Positions 54,608 to 63,539 are shown, counted from the stretch's first letter. The stretch: DNA of 64,000 nt from CG2-30-36-16 sp964372115 (GCA_964372115.1 CAYJPN010000012.1:1-64000); one strand, 5' to 3'. Notes: generated by a model from the letters alone, not told the origin. Translations and numbers: made by a program.

Positions 54608-57163
54608 CTATTTAACAAGTGTTAGCTTCAGCGTTTTGTTTTTCTCACCTACAAAAATTGAACAAATATAAATACCGCTCGCAAAATTTTTAGCATTCCA
54701 TTTTGTTACATAACTACCTGAAGGTAAATTAGTATCAATTAGAGTTTCAACCAATTCTCCCTGAATATTATACAGTGATAGTTTTACAATCTGATTGCTT
54801 CGATCATACGGGACAGTAAAATGAATGATGGTGGAAGGATTAAAAGGGTTCGGATAATTATTTAAAATTATATCACTTTCCGGTATTACTTCATCAACAT
54901 TTCTTTTGATTCCTGTAATAAGTGTAGCTCCTTCACCTCGACTGCTGCCGGTACTGTCTGCAAGATATAAATTTACCCACGATGGTCTTGCGGCAGACTG
55001 TAAATAAGTAGCAGTCCACTCTTCATCTGTAAGTCTTAGAAAATTATCGGTTACATATTCATAATAACTATTTAGCGGACCAACAAACGCAATTTTTTCA
55101 CCGGAAGGAACATTGGCTATAAACACGCCAAGATTTGTGTACCCGGTGCCAACGTGTGTTATCCATCCGTAAATATTTCCCCAGCAATCAGCGGGTGTTG
55201 TGTGTATATCCGCAACAATATTTTCTTTTTCCATTAAGCCTTTGAATTGCGTTTCATCATCCATAAGAAATAGTTTTGGATACCAACCATCAAATCCCGG
55301 GGCACAACCTGAAGACCCTTCGTAGACTATTCCCTTAAGAAAGTTTATTTCTTCCAAAGATAATAATGTACCGGAAAGCTCTTTCTCCGAGATTGATTTT
55401 AACGTATCCATTGTTAAAGAAAAATTATCATAATAATCAATCAACTTTTGTTTGTAAGTCGGATCAGAAAATGTCATCCCCTGGAATTTATTTTTAGCGA
55501 TTACCGAAAAAGTTTTGAGAGACTGATAAAATTCTGAAAACGGTTCAACATAACCATACGGGTAAGAACAGATTGGTATTCCGGTATAAGATTGTTTTGC
55601 ATATAGCAAATTATCATGCCGTAACTGTGCCCAAGAAAATAATTGAGTATTTAATTTTTCCTGCCAGAAGGCTGCCGTTGTCATAAACTGAGGAAGAGTT
55701 GTTCTATCTTCGGGTGGATTTAATTGTCTGATAGATCCAACCCAGGCGTTATAAAGTGAACTTCTCCAATAGTCGTCCGAATAATTGTCGAATAAATATC
55801 GGAGTCCTGCAAGGATATAACTATAATGGTATGTTTCTAATTCAGGTTTTAATAATTGCAAAGCCGCATCATTACCAAGCGCAAACAAAGGGTCTAATGA
55901 TGATGGGAATAACCGGCATACCTGACCGCCTGCATATTTTATTCGGTCGTAAACAACTTGGGACATAACATAAGAATCAACAACAAACCGCTGCCCGAAA
56001 AGTAAGAATGCAGATGCCGGAGAGATGCTATCCGGCGACATAGGATCGGAAGAGAGTAATTGCGACATTATCAACTGATATGCAAATGATTGGTTTGCAA
56101 GTGAATCGTGAAACTCTTTAAGTTTAGTATCATTAAGAAGATCAGCGGGTGAATTAATTGATGCAGCCGTTTTTAAGAAATCGAGATTGGCAAGCGTTAC
56201 ATTATCCTGCTCACCAACAAAAAATTTGATCATATCTTCAACATCGTCAACTTTACTTCTAACGCCGCTAATTTCGATGAGCTGACGAATTAAAAATGCA
56301 TCTATCACCTGTCGTTTAATATCTTCGGGTGTTTGAGGTTCACAAAACGGATCCATACCCGAAAGCTTACCAAGGTATATTTCCATCCTTCCGTACCATA
56401 TCATCGTGCGCCAGTATTTTTTAAGTTCAGGATATTGAGGATCAACATAATGACCGCGCGGTTTAAATTGGCTCCAATCGTAACTTCGGCAGTTGCTCGA
56501 AAACAGATTCAAAGTTCCAATTCCATCAGCATCCATTATTAACTGGATGAGGGTATCGATGAATGAACCATTGTCGGAATAATATGGTGAGGCGGAAATT
56601 CCCATAAGCTTTCTGCCAACTGTAACATAAATATCAACATCTTTTAGTTTTGTCAGCATATCAGGATTGGTGTTGTATAGTGCAGTTAACTGAGGCATTG
56701 ATTGATGCATTCCGTTTAAAATATCGGTAACTTCATCAATAATTTTTCCGAGTTCCATATTTTTTAGAACTTTATCATAAGAAATGTGGAACGCATGAAG
56801 TATTGCATCGGTGGTTACCATTACAGGCAAATCTTTATGATAAACATCAAGGAATGCTTCGCCGAACGAATCGAACTTTAAACGCTCGCTTACCATAAAG
56901 CCATGAGACTCTATTAAATTTTCTTCAAAGTTTGTCAACGCATATAATGTTTTTATTGAGTCGTAATAAAGGGCATCATTAGTTGGCAAATTTATATTGC
57001 CTTCAAACATTCCGGCAGGGTGCATTTGAAGAAGTTGATCGGCTGTGATATTAGCATTTTGCTGCAAGAAAAGTTTATACTCGTTTAAGTTAAACTGCGA
57101 AGTTTGCGCAAAGATAGAAGCCGAAAAAATAAGAACGACAAGAAGCAAAATTTTTGTTTTCAT
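54608..57163 (-). CDS. DUF3160 exported protein with T9SS sorting signal
   Basis: An 851-aa secreted protein. Signal peptide: LLLVVLIFSASIFAQ. Most of the mature part fits DUF3160: FGEAFLDVYHKDLPVMVTTDAILHAFHISYDKVLKNME, MIWYGRMEIYLGKLSG, LLFGQRFVVDSYVMSQVVYDRI. The last 85 or so residues are a type IX sorting domain (LNNYPNPFNPSTIIHF and YNIQGELVETL). It is therefore exported to the surface or outside. DUF3160 has no established activity. I chose ATG 57163; the longer frame to 57202 would put residues before the signal peptide. It is monocistronic, with a terminator at 54537. Confidence 0.88.
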   Translation of the reverse strand: MKTKILLLVVLIFSASIFAQTSQFNLNEYKLFLQQNANITADQLLQMHPAGMFEGNINLPTNDALYYDSIKTLYALTNFEENLIESHGFMVSERLKFDSFGEAFLDVYHKDLPVMVTTDAILHAFHISYDKVLKNMELGKIIDEVTDILNGMHQSMPQLTALYNTNPDMLTKLKDVDIYVTVGRKLMGISASPYYSDNGSFIDTLIQLIMDADGIGTLNLFSSNCRSYDWSQFKPRGHYVDPQYPELKKYWRTMIWYGRMEIYLGKLSGMDPFCEPQTPEDIKRQVIDAFLIRQLIEISGVRSKVDDVEDMIKFFVGEQDNVTLANLDFLKTAASINSPADLLNDTKLKEFHDSLANQSFAYQLIMSQLLSSDPMSPDSISPASAFLLFGQRFVVDSYVMSQVVYDRIKYAGGQVCRLFPSSLDPLFALGNDAALQLLKPELETYHYSYILAGLRYLFDNYSDDYWRSSLYNAWVGSIRQLNPPEDRTTLPQFMTTAAFWQEKLNTQLFSWAQLRHDNLLYAKQSYTGIPICSYPYGYVEPFSEFYQSLKTFSVIAKNKFQGMTFSDPTYKQKLIDYYDNFSLTMDTLKSISEKELSGTLLSLEEINFLKGIVYEGSSGCAPGFDGWYPKLFLMDDETQFKGLMEKENIVADIHTTPADCWGNIYGWITHVGTGYTNLGVFIANVPSGEKIAFVGPLNSYYEYVTDNFLRLTDEEWTATYLQSAARPSWVNLYLADSTGSSRGEGATLITGIKRNVDEVIPESDIILNNYPNPFNPSTIIHFTVPYDRSNQIVKLSLYNIQGELVETLIDTNLPSGSYVTKWNAKNFASGIYICSIFVGEKNKTLKLTLVK

Positions 57164-57362
57164 AACAACCCCGTATATTGTTAATATTATCGGTAGAAAC
57201 ATTAATAATTTTTATTGACAATATCAAGAGTTGCCACGAAAACTTTTAATAGATTTTTTTTAGCCAGATTGAACAAAATAAACCTCCGGGGCAAAAAGAG
57301 ACTTAATAACGGAAATAATTTGAGCGAAACTGCAAATATCTTTATTTTCTTTAGAGTAAGAA

Positions 57363-57391
57363 TTGTTTTTTTAAAGATACTCCTATATATT
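57363..57391 (+). promoter_or_regulatory. Candidate promoter for the tRNA cluster
   Basis: TTGTTT (57363-57368) and TATATT (57386-57391) are spaced by 17 bases, and the first tRNA begins 27 bases later. The match to a sigma70-type promoter is moderate, so the call is tentative. Confidence 0.3.
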
Positions 57392-57417
57392 TATTGTCTG
57401 TTTTTGAAAATTTGTTT

Positions 57418-57493
57418 CGGGGCGTAGCGTAGCCCGGCTCATCGCGCCTGCTTTGGGAGCAGGAGGTCGCAGGTTCGAATCCTGCCGCCCCGA
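57418..57493 (+). tRNA. tRNA-Pro (UGG)
   Basis: A full cloverleaf can be drawn. The acceptor arms are CGGGGCG and CGCCCCG with discriminator A, the D-stem is GCG/CGC, and the anticodon arm CCTGC-TTTGGGA-GCAGG gives anticodon UGG. The T-arm GCAGG-TTCGAAT-CCTGC is perfect. CCA is not encoded. It is the first of four tRNAs on this strand. Confidence 0.97.
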
Positions 57494-57510
57494 CATTTTG
57501 TTTTTATTTT

Positions 57511-57570
57511 CCCGTTCATCGTGTCCCGATGGAATCGGGAAGGTCGCAGGTTCGAATCCTGCCGCCCCGA
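57511..57570 (+). pseudogene. Degenerate tandem copy of tRNA-Pro (3' part)
   Basis: The 46 bases 57541-57586 exactly repeat 57464-57509 (end of the variable region, T-arm, 3' acceptor strand and downstream spacer) at an offset of 77. Before them, at the position of the anticodon arm (57524-57540), is TCCCG-ATGGAAT-CGGGA: a perfect 5-bp stem and 7-base loop with T33 and the triplet GGA. The D-arm 3' part is recognisable (TCATCG), but the acceptor 5' strand CGGGGCG is absent, so it is no normal tRNA. Confidence 0.75.
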
Positions 57571-57728
57571 CATTTTGTTTTTATTTCCGATTCTTCGAGT
57601 TGGAACGGCAACTTGAAATATGCCAGTTATTATAACTAAATATGTTTTTAGTTTGCTTTTTTTCCTACTGGCTTGAGCAACTCAGCTGTAATAATTTTAT
57701 ATTTACAGTGCAGAAAAAGATTTATTCT

Positions 57729-57802
57729 GCGCCCGTAGCTCAATCGGATAGAGCACCAGCCTTCTAAGCTGGGGGTTAGTGGTTCGAATCCACTCGGGCG
57801 TA
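57729..57802 (+). tRNA. tRNA-Arg (UCU)
   Basis: Acceptor arms GCGCCCG and CGGGCGT pair with one G-T. D-arm GCTC/GAGC, anticodon arm CCAGC-CTTCTAA-GCTGG (anticodon UCU) and T-arm GTGG-TTCGAAT-CCAC. No CCA encoded. Confidence 0.97.
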
Positions 57803-57881
57803 CAAACACTATTAAAAATGATAAATTTGAAATTATAAATTTATTTTTTTCAATTTTTCGTTTTAGTTTTTAATTCTTCAT

Positions 57882-57956
57882 GGTGAGCGTAGCTCAGTTG
57901 GTTAGAGCACCAGGTTGTGGCCCTGGGGGTCGTGGGTTCAAATCCCATCGCTCACC
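57882..57956 (+). tRNA. tRNA-His (GUG)
   Basis: Acceptor GTGAGCG/CGCTCAC with G-1 at 57882 opposite C73, the tRNA-His identity element, is encoded. Anticodon arm CCAGG-TTGTGGC-CCTGG gives GUG; T-arm GTGGG-TTCAAAT-CCCAT has one mispair. D-arm GCTC/GAGC. Confidence 0.97.
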
Positions 57957-57995
57957 CAGATTTGTTCTATTAAATTTTGTAAATGTGAATTTCAA

Positions 57996-58067
57996 GGCCC
58001 CATCGTCTAGTGGTTAGGACATAGCCCTTTCACGGCTGTAACAGGGGTTCAAATCCCCTTGGGGTCA
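57996..58067 (+). tRNA. tRNA-Glu (UUC)
   Basis: Acceptor GGCCCCA/TGGGGTC, anticodon arm TAGCC-CTTTCAC-GGCTG (anticodon UUC), T-arm AGGGG-TTCAAAT-CCCCT. The CATCGTCTAGTGGTTAGGAC D-region is typical of tRNA-Glu. Last tRNA of the cluster, followed by a terminator. Confidence 0.97.
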
Positions 58068-58073
58068 CAAATA

Positions 58074-58103
58074 AAAAACCTACTCATTAACGAGTAGGTT
58101 TTT
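58074..58103 (+). terminator. Intrinsic terminator of the tRNA cluster
   Basis: AAAAACCTACTC pairs with GAGTAGGTTTTT round a 6-base loop and runs into seven Ts on the plus strand, 6 bases after tRNA-Glu. Confidence 0.93.
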
Positions 58104-58226
58104 TTGTTTTAAAAAAGCTCATAATTTTCATTGCCAATAAAGCACTGTTAAAACGATACAATCTGATACTTTTTAAACATAGCTTGGCATGTAAATTTCT
58201 TTTGAAATATTTTACCGATTTAATTG

Positions 58227-58248
58227 AGCCGCTCGTTAATGAGCGGCT
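58227..58248 (-). terminator. Hairpin after the beta-helix protein gene
   Basis: AGCCGCTC pairs with GAGCGGCT round a 6-base loop, 13 bases after the stop of the minus-strand gene. The tail (CAATTAAAT) is not a good T-tract, so it may be a weak or Rho-assisted terminator or mRNA-stabilising end. Confidence 0.5.
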
Positions 58249-58261
58249 ATTAAACGCCGTC

Positions 58262-61200
58262 CTATTTCATCAGTATCATTTTTTTCACTTCGCTAAAATT
58301 TTTACTGCCGTCCAAAGCGTTTGCTTGGATAGTATAAAAATATAATCCGCTCGAAAGATTTAAAGAATTAAACTGAACTTCATAATTTCCCGCAGAAACA
58401 ATTTCATTCTTTAGCAGTCTTACTTCTTGCCCTAATACGTTATATACTGTTATTACAACTTTTGAATCAAACGGTAATGAGTAACTTATTGTGGTAACCG
58501 GATTAAATGGATTAGGATAGTTTTGAGACATATTAAATATTTTGGGAATATCCAATTTTTTTGAATCATTTACATCTGTCACCATCCCAATTTTAAATGC
58601 GCCTTTTTGTGAAGCAATTGAAGTACTACCATCGGATTTTATTGATCGAACAGTCCAATAGTATGTATTACCGCTATTCAAATTATCTAATTGATACTTC
58701 AACGAATTAATGTTACTGATTAAAACTGCATTAGACATATCTGAAAAAGTTGAGTAGCTTAACTCATATTGTTGAGAAGCTGCAGCGGTTGGCAGGTACC
58801 AGAATAATTCAGGAGAAGAAGTATTTAGCGTTATATAATCTATTGGAGTTGCAGTAATAGGCTGAACCGGAGATGCGCCCGCTGCCATAGTGAACAATGC
58901 AGTGGTTGACCATGCGGACTTGTCAGTACCATTAGTAGATCTTGCTCTCCATGCGTATTGAACTCCACTGATTAAGCCGTCAAGCAAAGTAAAAGATGTT
59001 GTGGATGAAGTTGCAAATTCGTCATCGACAGGCCAGGAAGCGCTTGCTGCTACACATTGTATCTCGTAGGTCAATCCCGCAGCAGAGGCACCAAGGTACC
59101 AATTTAAAGTTGGAGGATTAGAGTACATTGTTGGATTTCCTACTGGCCATGATGCAATTGGAACAACCGGTCCTCCAGCAGTATTTGAAACCATTGTAAA
59201 TAATGCTGTGGTCGACCATGCAGACTTGTCAGAACCATTAGTAGATCTTACCCTCCATGCATATTGGACTGCTTCGTTTAAAGCAGAAGGCACCGAATAA
59301 GATAGTATTGATGAAGTTGCAAATTCGTCATCGACAGGCCAGGAAGCGCTTTCAGGTACACATTGTACCTCGTAAGTTAATCCTTCTGCCGAAGCGCCAA
59401 GATACCAATTTAATGTCGGTGGATTTGTATACATTGTTGCATTAGCCACAGGCCATGATGCAATTGGAACAACCGGATCACCCGCGGTATTTGAAACCAT
59501 TGTAAATAATGCAGTAGTTGACCATGCAGACTTGTCAGCACCATTAGTAGATCTTACTCTCCATGCATATTGAACTGCTTCGTTTAAAGCAGAAGGCACT
59601 GAATAAGATAGTATTGATGATGTTGCAAACTCATCTTCCGAAGGCCAAGGGGCGCTTGCAGCTACACATTGTATTTCATATGTCAATCCAGCAGCCGAAG
59701 TACCAAGATACCAATTTAATGTTGGCGGGTTTGTATATAAAGTTGGATTACCAACAGGCCATGATGCAATTGGAACTACCGGTCCACCCGTAGTATTTGA
59801 AACCATTGTAAATAATGCGGTGGACGACCATGCAGACTTGTCAGTACCATTAGTAGATCTTACCCTCCATGCATATTGAACTCCTCCGATTAAGGAAATC
59901 GGCATTGTATACGATAGGATTGATGAAGTTGTAAACTCATTATCTGCAGGCCAGGGAGCGCTTGCAGCTACACATTGTATTTCATATGTCAATCCAGCAG
60001 CCGAAGTACCAAGATACCAATTTAATGTTGGCGGGTTTGTATATAAAGTTGGATTACCAACAGGCCATGATGCAATTGGAACAACCGGTCCGCTCGCAGT
60101 ATTGGTTATCATCGTAAAATATTCTGTAGTTGACCAGGCCGATGTTTCAGTGCCGTTAGTAGATCTTACTCTCCAAGCGTACTGAACACCACCGGTTAAT
60201 CCATATGGCATTGTAAAAGACATTGTCGATGAAGTTTCATATACATCATCAGCTGGCCAGGGTGCACTTCCATTTACACACTGAATTTGATAAGTTAAAC
60301 CGGTTCCGGCAGTACCCAAATACCAGTTGAATGTTGGTGGATTAGTGTACATGATTGGGTTACCAACAGGCCATGATGCAATTGGGATTGGACCGCCAAT
60401 TACAACATTTTTGTATTCGTATGCACCAATATCAACCGTTGCGTCAAGTTTTCTGCTGTTACCGTCCAAATCAACAGCCGTATTCATCCAGTCGGCGTTT
60501 AACCCTGCATTTATTAGAGTTGAAATGCTTGACAGATGATAATCGTTTTCGTTCTGGTTTTTAAAAAGCGGATCATCGGAAATATTTCCGGTCCCGGCAT
60601 ATAAAGGAGTTGTACAGCTATATGAAAGACTATTTCCATGCCCGGCGTCGATGATATAATTATTACTACCTGTATTAGAATAAATAATTGTGTTTTCAAC
60701 TACACCATTATTCCAAAGTCTGATTCCTGCGCCGTCAGTTGCGGTGTTATTTACGATAGTACAATTTTGAACAAGTCCGCCGCTCCAAATATTTACACCA
60801 CCGCCGTGAGGAGTAGCAGTATTTCCAGTAATTAAACAACCCCTGACAGTTCCGTTAAAGCAACGTACCCCGCCACCCCAATCAGCAGTATTATTTCTAA
60901 TAATACAATTAGTAACAATCCCCGAACCATTTAGCGCAACTCCGCCGCCGTCTCTTGAAGCATTGTTCTCGATAATACAATTCTGAACAGTTCCATTATC
61001 GCACTGAACGCCTCCTCCATAACCACTAAGGTTGCGGCCATTAGTTATCGTAAATCCATCCACTGTTGCACTGATATTATTTAAATAAATGCACCGTGAA
61101 AGATTATTTCCATCAATTATTGTAACAGAAGCGCCATTTTGGCTACGAAACGTCACATTTTTTGTAATGGAAATTTGGGATGATAAAATATATGTTCCGT

Positions 61201-61357
61201 CATTCACAATTATCAGATCACCGGCAACAGCCGAATTTATTACAGTCTGAATGTCATCACCTGGTGAGATGTAATAAGTTTCGGCAATAAGAATTGATGA
61301 AACGAAAAAAGTATATGAAAGAATCACAAATAAAAAAGTCAGTCGTTTGTGGCTCAT
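58262..61357 (-). CDS. Beta-helix protein with five tandem 102-aa repeats and T9SS signal
   Basis: A 1031-aa secreted protein. A signal peptide is followed by a right-handed parallel beta-helix (about residues 25-320; repeats like NCIIRNNTADWGGGVRCFNGTVRGC and GTGNISDDPLFKNQNENDYHLS). From about residue 325 come five near-identical repeats of 102 residues, each starting PIASWPVGNPTxYTNPPTxNWYLG and containing GVQYAWRVRSTNGT, of fibronectin type III style. A sixth divergent repeat (PELFWYLPTAAASQQYELSYS) follows. The C-terminus is a type IX sorting domain (MSQNYPNPFNPVTTISY, then KKMILMK). It probably acts on the cell surface as an adhesin or polysaccharide-binding protein. Two repeats share 125 bp of identical DNA. 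Confidence 0.88.
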   Translation of the reverse strand: MSHKRLTFLFVILSYTFFVSSILIAETYYISPGDDIQTVINSAVAGDLIIVNDGTYILSSQISITKNVTFRSQNGASVTIIDGNNLSRCIYLNNISATVDGFTITNGRNLSGYGGGVQCDNGTVQNCIIENNASRDGGGVALNGSGIVTNCIIRNNTADWGGGVRCFNGTVRGCLITGNTATPHGGGVNIWSGGLVQNCTIVNNTATDGAGIRLWNNGVVENTIIYSNTGSNNYIIDAGHGNSLSYSCTTPLYAGTGNISDDPLFKNQNENDYHLSSISTLINAGLNADWMNTAVDLDGNSRKLDATVDIGAYEYKNVVIGGPIPIASWPVGNPIMYTNPPTFNWYLGTAGTGLTYQIQCVNGSAPWPADDVYETSSTMSFTMPYGLTGGVQYAWRVRSTNGTETSAWSTTEYFTMITNTASGPVVPIASWPVGNPTLYTNPPTLNWYLGTSAAGLTYEIQCVAASAPWPADNEFTTSSILSYTMPISLIGGVQYAWRVRSTNGTDKSAWSSTALFTMVSNTTGGPVVPIASWPVGNPTLYTNPPTLNWYLGTSAAGLTYEIQCVAASAPWPSEDEFATSSILSYSVPSALNEAVQYAWRVRSTNGADKSAWSTTALFTMVSNTAGDPVVPIASWPVANATMYTNPPTLNWYLGASAEGLTYEVQCVPESASWPVDDEFATSSILSYSVPSALNEAVQYAWRVRSTNGSDKSAWSTTALFTMVSNTAGGPVVPIASWPVGNPTMYSNPPTLNWYLGASAAGLTYEIQCVAASASWPVDDEFATSSTTSFTLLDGLISGVQYAWRARSTNGTDKSAWSTTALFTMAAGASPVQPITATPIDYITLNTSSPELFWYLPTAAASQQYELSYSTFSDMSNAVLISNINSLKYQLDNLNSGNTYYWTVRSIKSDGSTSIASQKGAFKIGMVTDVNDSKKLDIPKIFNMSQNYPNPFNPVTTISYSLPFDSKVVITVYNVLGQEVRLLKNEIVSAGNYEVQFNSLNLSSGLYFYTIQANALDGSKNFSEVKKMILMK
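59652..60082 (-). repeat. 125-bp identical direct repeats inside the beta-helix gene
   Basis: 59652-59776 and 59958-60082 are identical over 125 bases and lie 306 bases (102 codons) apart. Other parts of the same repeat units differ, so this block is younger than the rest, most simply by gene conversion or unequal recombination. The two copies encode part of adjacent protein repeats 2 and 3. Confidence 0.9.
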
Positions 61358-61739
61358 AGCATTTTCCTTATATTGTTGACGTTGTTATTAGTCAGCAACT
61401 GTGCCAAACGTAAAAACGTTAATTATTGCACTATTTCGAAGATAATCAAAAAAAATAGTGTGTATTTAATGTTCCATAATGAGATAGAATGCAAATTGAG
61501 ATTTATTCTAATTGATTAAAGTAAAAAAATAATTATTTGGAAATAATCGGAAAGCAATTATTTTTGATAACATAAAACCGCTTTGAGTTTATAAGAGAAG
61601 TTGAAATTATTGATGACATTAACTTATTACGAATGCCGGTTAGCAAATTGATATAATTAATAATTTTATAAGCTATTTCATTTTTACAGTTAATTTTTTA
61701 TTTTGACAATGTAACTCTATTCAATAAACCGTATTATTA
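61358..61739. other. Divergent intergenic region, beta-helix gene / HisA-like gene
   Basis: About 380 AT-rich bases containing the promoters of two divergent genes. No hairpin of note or small gene is visible apart from the possible promoter at 61703. Confidence 0.45.
61703..61730 (+). promoter_or_regulatory. Possible promoter of the HisA-cNMP-USP operon
   Basis: A perfect TTGACA (61703-61708) stands 31 bases before the ATG, with TAAACC (61725-61730) 16 bases further as a poor -10. If used, the mRNA would be nearly leaderless, which fits the lack of a ribosome site at 61740. Confidence 0.25.
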
Positions 61740-62495
61740 ATGAAAAAAAATTTATTAGTCATTCCTTCAATAGACATTAAAGATGGAAAAACCGTGCGTG
61801 TTGTTCACGGCATTCCTGAACTAAACTGCAAAGAATATGGCAATAACCCTGTGGATATGGCAAGAATTTGGCGCGCTGAAAATGCAAAACTTATACATAT
61901 TGTCGATTTCGACAGCGCTGCTCACCATATTAGAGATAACTGGGTTATAATTGAAGAGATATGCAATTCGGTTATTATTCCTGTTGAGTTTGCCGGTGGT
62001 ATAAGAACTATTGAAGATGCGAGACAAGCACTGCTGTTAGGTGTTTGCCGTATTGTAATCTCAACTATGGCTTTGGAGTCGCGCGACGATTTTATTAAAT
62101 TGTTGGATGAAGTTGGTCCTTCAAAAATATCCGTCGCTCTTGATATTGTAAAAGAAGAAGTTTGCATACGTGCTAGACTAGTTCACACTGGCGTTCATTA
62201 TCTTACTTTTGCAAAAGACATGGCTGCCCTTGGGGTAACAAGATTTATTGTAACCGATGTTGAACGTAATGGTGTTCTTGGCGGGCCTAATGTAAAATAT
62301 AGTTTAAATATTGCCAAAGAAACCGGCGTTAATGTAACACTATCCGGAGGTATCAGAAATAAAGATGAACTAATGGATATTCAAAAATTTACCGATTTGG
62401 GGATTGATTCTGTTATTGTTGGACGAGCACTTTACGAAAATAGATTTCCCTGCCAAAAACTTTGGCGGGTTGCCGAAGCAGGAATATTTAGTTAG
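61740..62495 (+). CDS. HisA/HisF-family TIM-barrel protein (HisA-like)
   Basis: A 251-aa TIM-barrel protein similar to phosphoribosylformimino-5-aminoimidazole carboxamide ribotide isomerase (HisA, histidine synthesis). The two catalytic Asp positions are present (IPSIDIKDGKTVRV near residue 12 and ISVALDIVKEE). Phosphate-binding loops FAGGIRTIEDARQALLLG and LSGGIRNKDELMDI are conserved. TDVERNGVLGGPNVKYS stands for the HisA TDISRDGTLxGPN. It is not inside a his operon: it is followed by a cNMP-binding gene and a stress protein gene. Either a dispersed hisA or a paralogue with another substrate. Confidence 0.8.
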   Translation: MKKNLLVIPSIDIKDGKTVRVVHGIPELNCKEYGNNPVDMARIWRAENAKLIHIVDFDSAAHHIRDNWVIIEEICNSVIIPVEFAGGIRTIEDARQALLLGVCRIVISTMALESRDDFIKLLDEVGPSKISVALDIVKEEVCIRARLVHTGVHYLTFAKDMAALGVTRFIVTDVERNGVLGGPNVKYSLNIAKETGVNVTLSGGIRNKDELMDIQKFTDLGIDSVIVGRALYENRFPCQKLWRVAEAGIFS

Positions 62496-62503
62496 AGGTT
62501 ATT

Positions 62504-63064
62504 ATGGAAAAATCAAAAAGCAATGAACCGATACACAGTAGTTTCTGGTCTAATTTTTTTCGATCCCCTGCCGATCAAACGGATTTGCATAAATCTTTAA
62601 AATCGATTCCTCTTTTTAGCGACTTAAGTAAGCGAGATCTTACCCATTTTGTAAAAATAATTCACAATCGGCACTATCTTGCCGGTGAATATATTTTTTA
62701 TCAGGGAGATCCCGGTATTGCGTTATATATCATTCGTGAAGGTGAAGTAACAATACAGCGAAGTGACGAAATTAATGACAATTTGGTTCTTGCAACTTTA
62801 AGTTGCGGCGACTTTTTCGGCGAGCTTGCGCTTGTAGATGGAGACAAAAGATCTGCATCGGCAGTTGCAATTTCAGAAACACGATTAGCAGTAATATTTA
62901 AACCCGATCTTGATGAATATATTGAAAGATTCCCCAAGAAAGGAATAAAAGTGCTACAGGGAATTGCTCTTATTATTGCTCACCGTTTGCGAAAAATAAA
63001 CGAAGACCATTATAATTTACAAAAAAAATTAAATATTCATTTGGAGGAAGACTATGGAGCCTAA
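62504..63064 (+). CDS. Cyclic-nucleotide-binding domain protein
   Basis: A 186-aa soluble protein consisting mostly of a cNMP-binding (CAP-effector type) beta-roll at about residues 35-150: IPLFSDLSKRDLTHFVKII, YIFYQGDPGIALYIIREGEVTI, CGDFFGELALVDGDKRSASAVAISETRLAVI. The phosphate cassette GELALVDGDKRSASA has the Arg and Glu of ligand-binding members. No helix-turn-helix follows, so it is not a normal Crp/Fnr regulator. ATG 62504 has an AGAGG ribosome site. It lies 8 bases after the HisA-like gene and overlaps the USP gene by 11. Confidence 0.88.
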   Translation: MEKSKSNEPIHSSFWSNFFRSPADQTDLHKSLKSIPLFSDLSKRDLTHFVKIIHNRHYLAGEYIFYQGDPGIALYIIREGEVTIQRSDEINDNLVLATLSCGDFFGELALVDGDKRSASAVAISETRLAVIFKPDLDEYIERFPKKGIKVLQGIALIIAHRLRKINEDHYNLQKKLNIHLEEDYGA

Positions 63065-63539
63065 TATAAATAAAATTCTCGTTCCTATTGATTTTTCCGA
63101 CTATTCGAAAAGCTCACTTCGTTTTGCAGTAAATTTTACAAAAAGTTTTAATGCAAAGTTATACCTTGTTTACGTAGTAGAGCCGGTTGTTTACCCTCCG
63201 GATTTTAGTATGGGACAAATTGCTATCCCTTCAATCGATCTTGAAATGGACAAGCGTGCTTTAGAAGAATTGAATAAATTAGCAGAGCAGGATATTCCGT
63301 CTGAGGTTGAGGTAAAAACTATTGTAAAAACGGGAAAACCATTTATTGAAATCATTGAGACAGCCGAGGAAGAGGATATTGATTTAATAATTATTTCTAC
63401 ACATGGACACACTGGTGTTGAGCATATTCTTTTCGGAAGCACTGCCGAAAAAGTTGTTCGCAAAGCCCCATGTCCGGTTTTAACGCTTCGAGAGCCTCTC
63501 AAGGGATTTAATTTTAAACATGGAATAAAGAAAGGTTAA
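63054..63539 (+). CDS. Universal stress protein, UspA family
   Basis: A 161-aa single-domain universal stress protein. KILVPIDFSDYSKSSLRFAVNFTKSF is the family start. The ATP-binding loop near the C-terminus reads STHGHTGVEHILFGSTAEKVVRKAPCPVL, close to the G-x2-G-x9-G(S/T) type of ATP-binding members, though the first glycine is Ser. A strong ribosome site GGAGGA lies before the ATG at 63054, inside the end of the cNMP gene. It probably forms a dimer that acts in stress or starvation. Last gene of the operon. Confidence 0.93.
   Translation: MEPNINKILVPIDFSDYSKSSLRFAVNFTKSFNAKLYLVYVVEPVVYPPDFSMGQIAIPSIDLEMDKRALEELNKLAEQDIPSEVEVKTIVKTGKPFIEIIETAEEEDIDLIIISTHGHTGVEHILFGSTAEKVVRKAPCPVLTLREPLKGFNFKHGIKKG

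Noticed and set aside
57418..57586. Phage or genomic-island attachment site at tRNA-Pro
   Set aside because: The 46-bp repeat resembles an att duplication, but the copies are only 77 bases apart, and no integrase or cargo is present; a tandem tRNA duplication explains it better.
57453..57635. 60-aa plus-strand ORF
   Set aside because: It is a translation of tRNA-Pro and its duplicate (GRRFESCRPD type text), not a protein.
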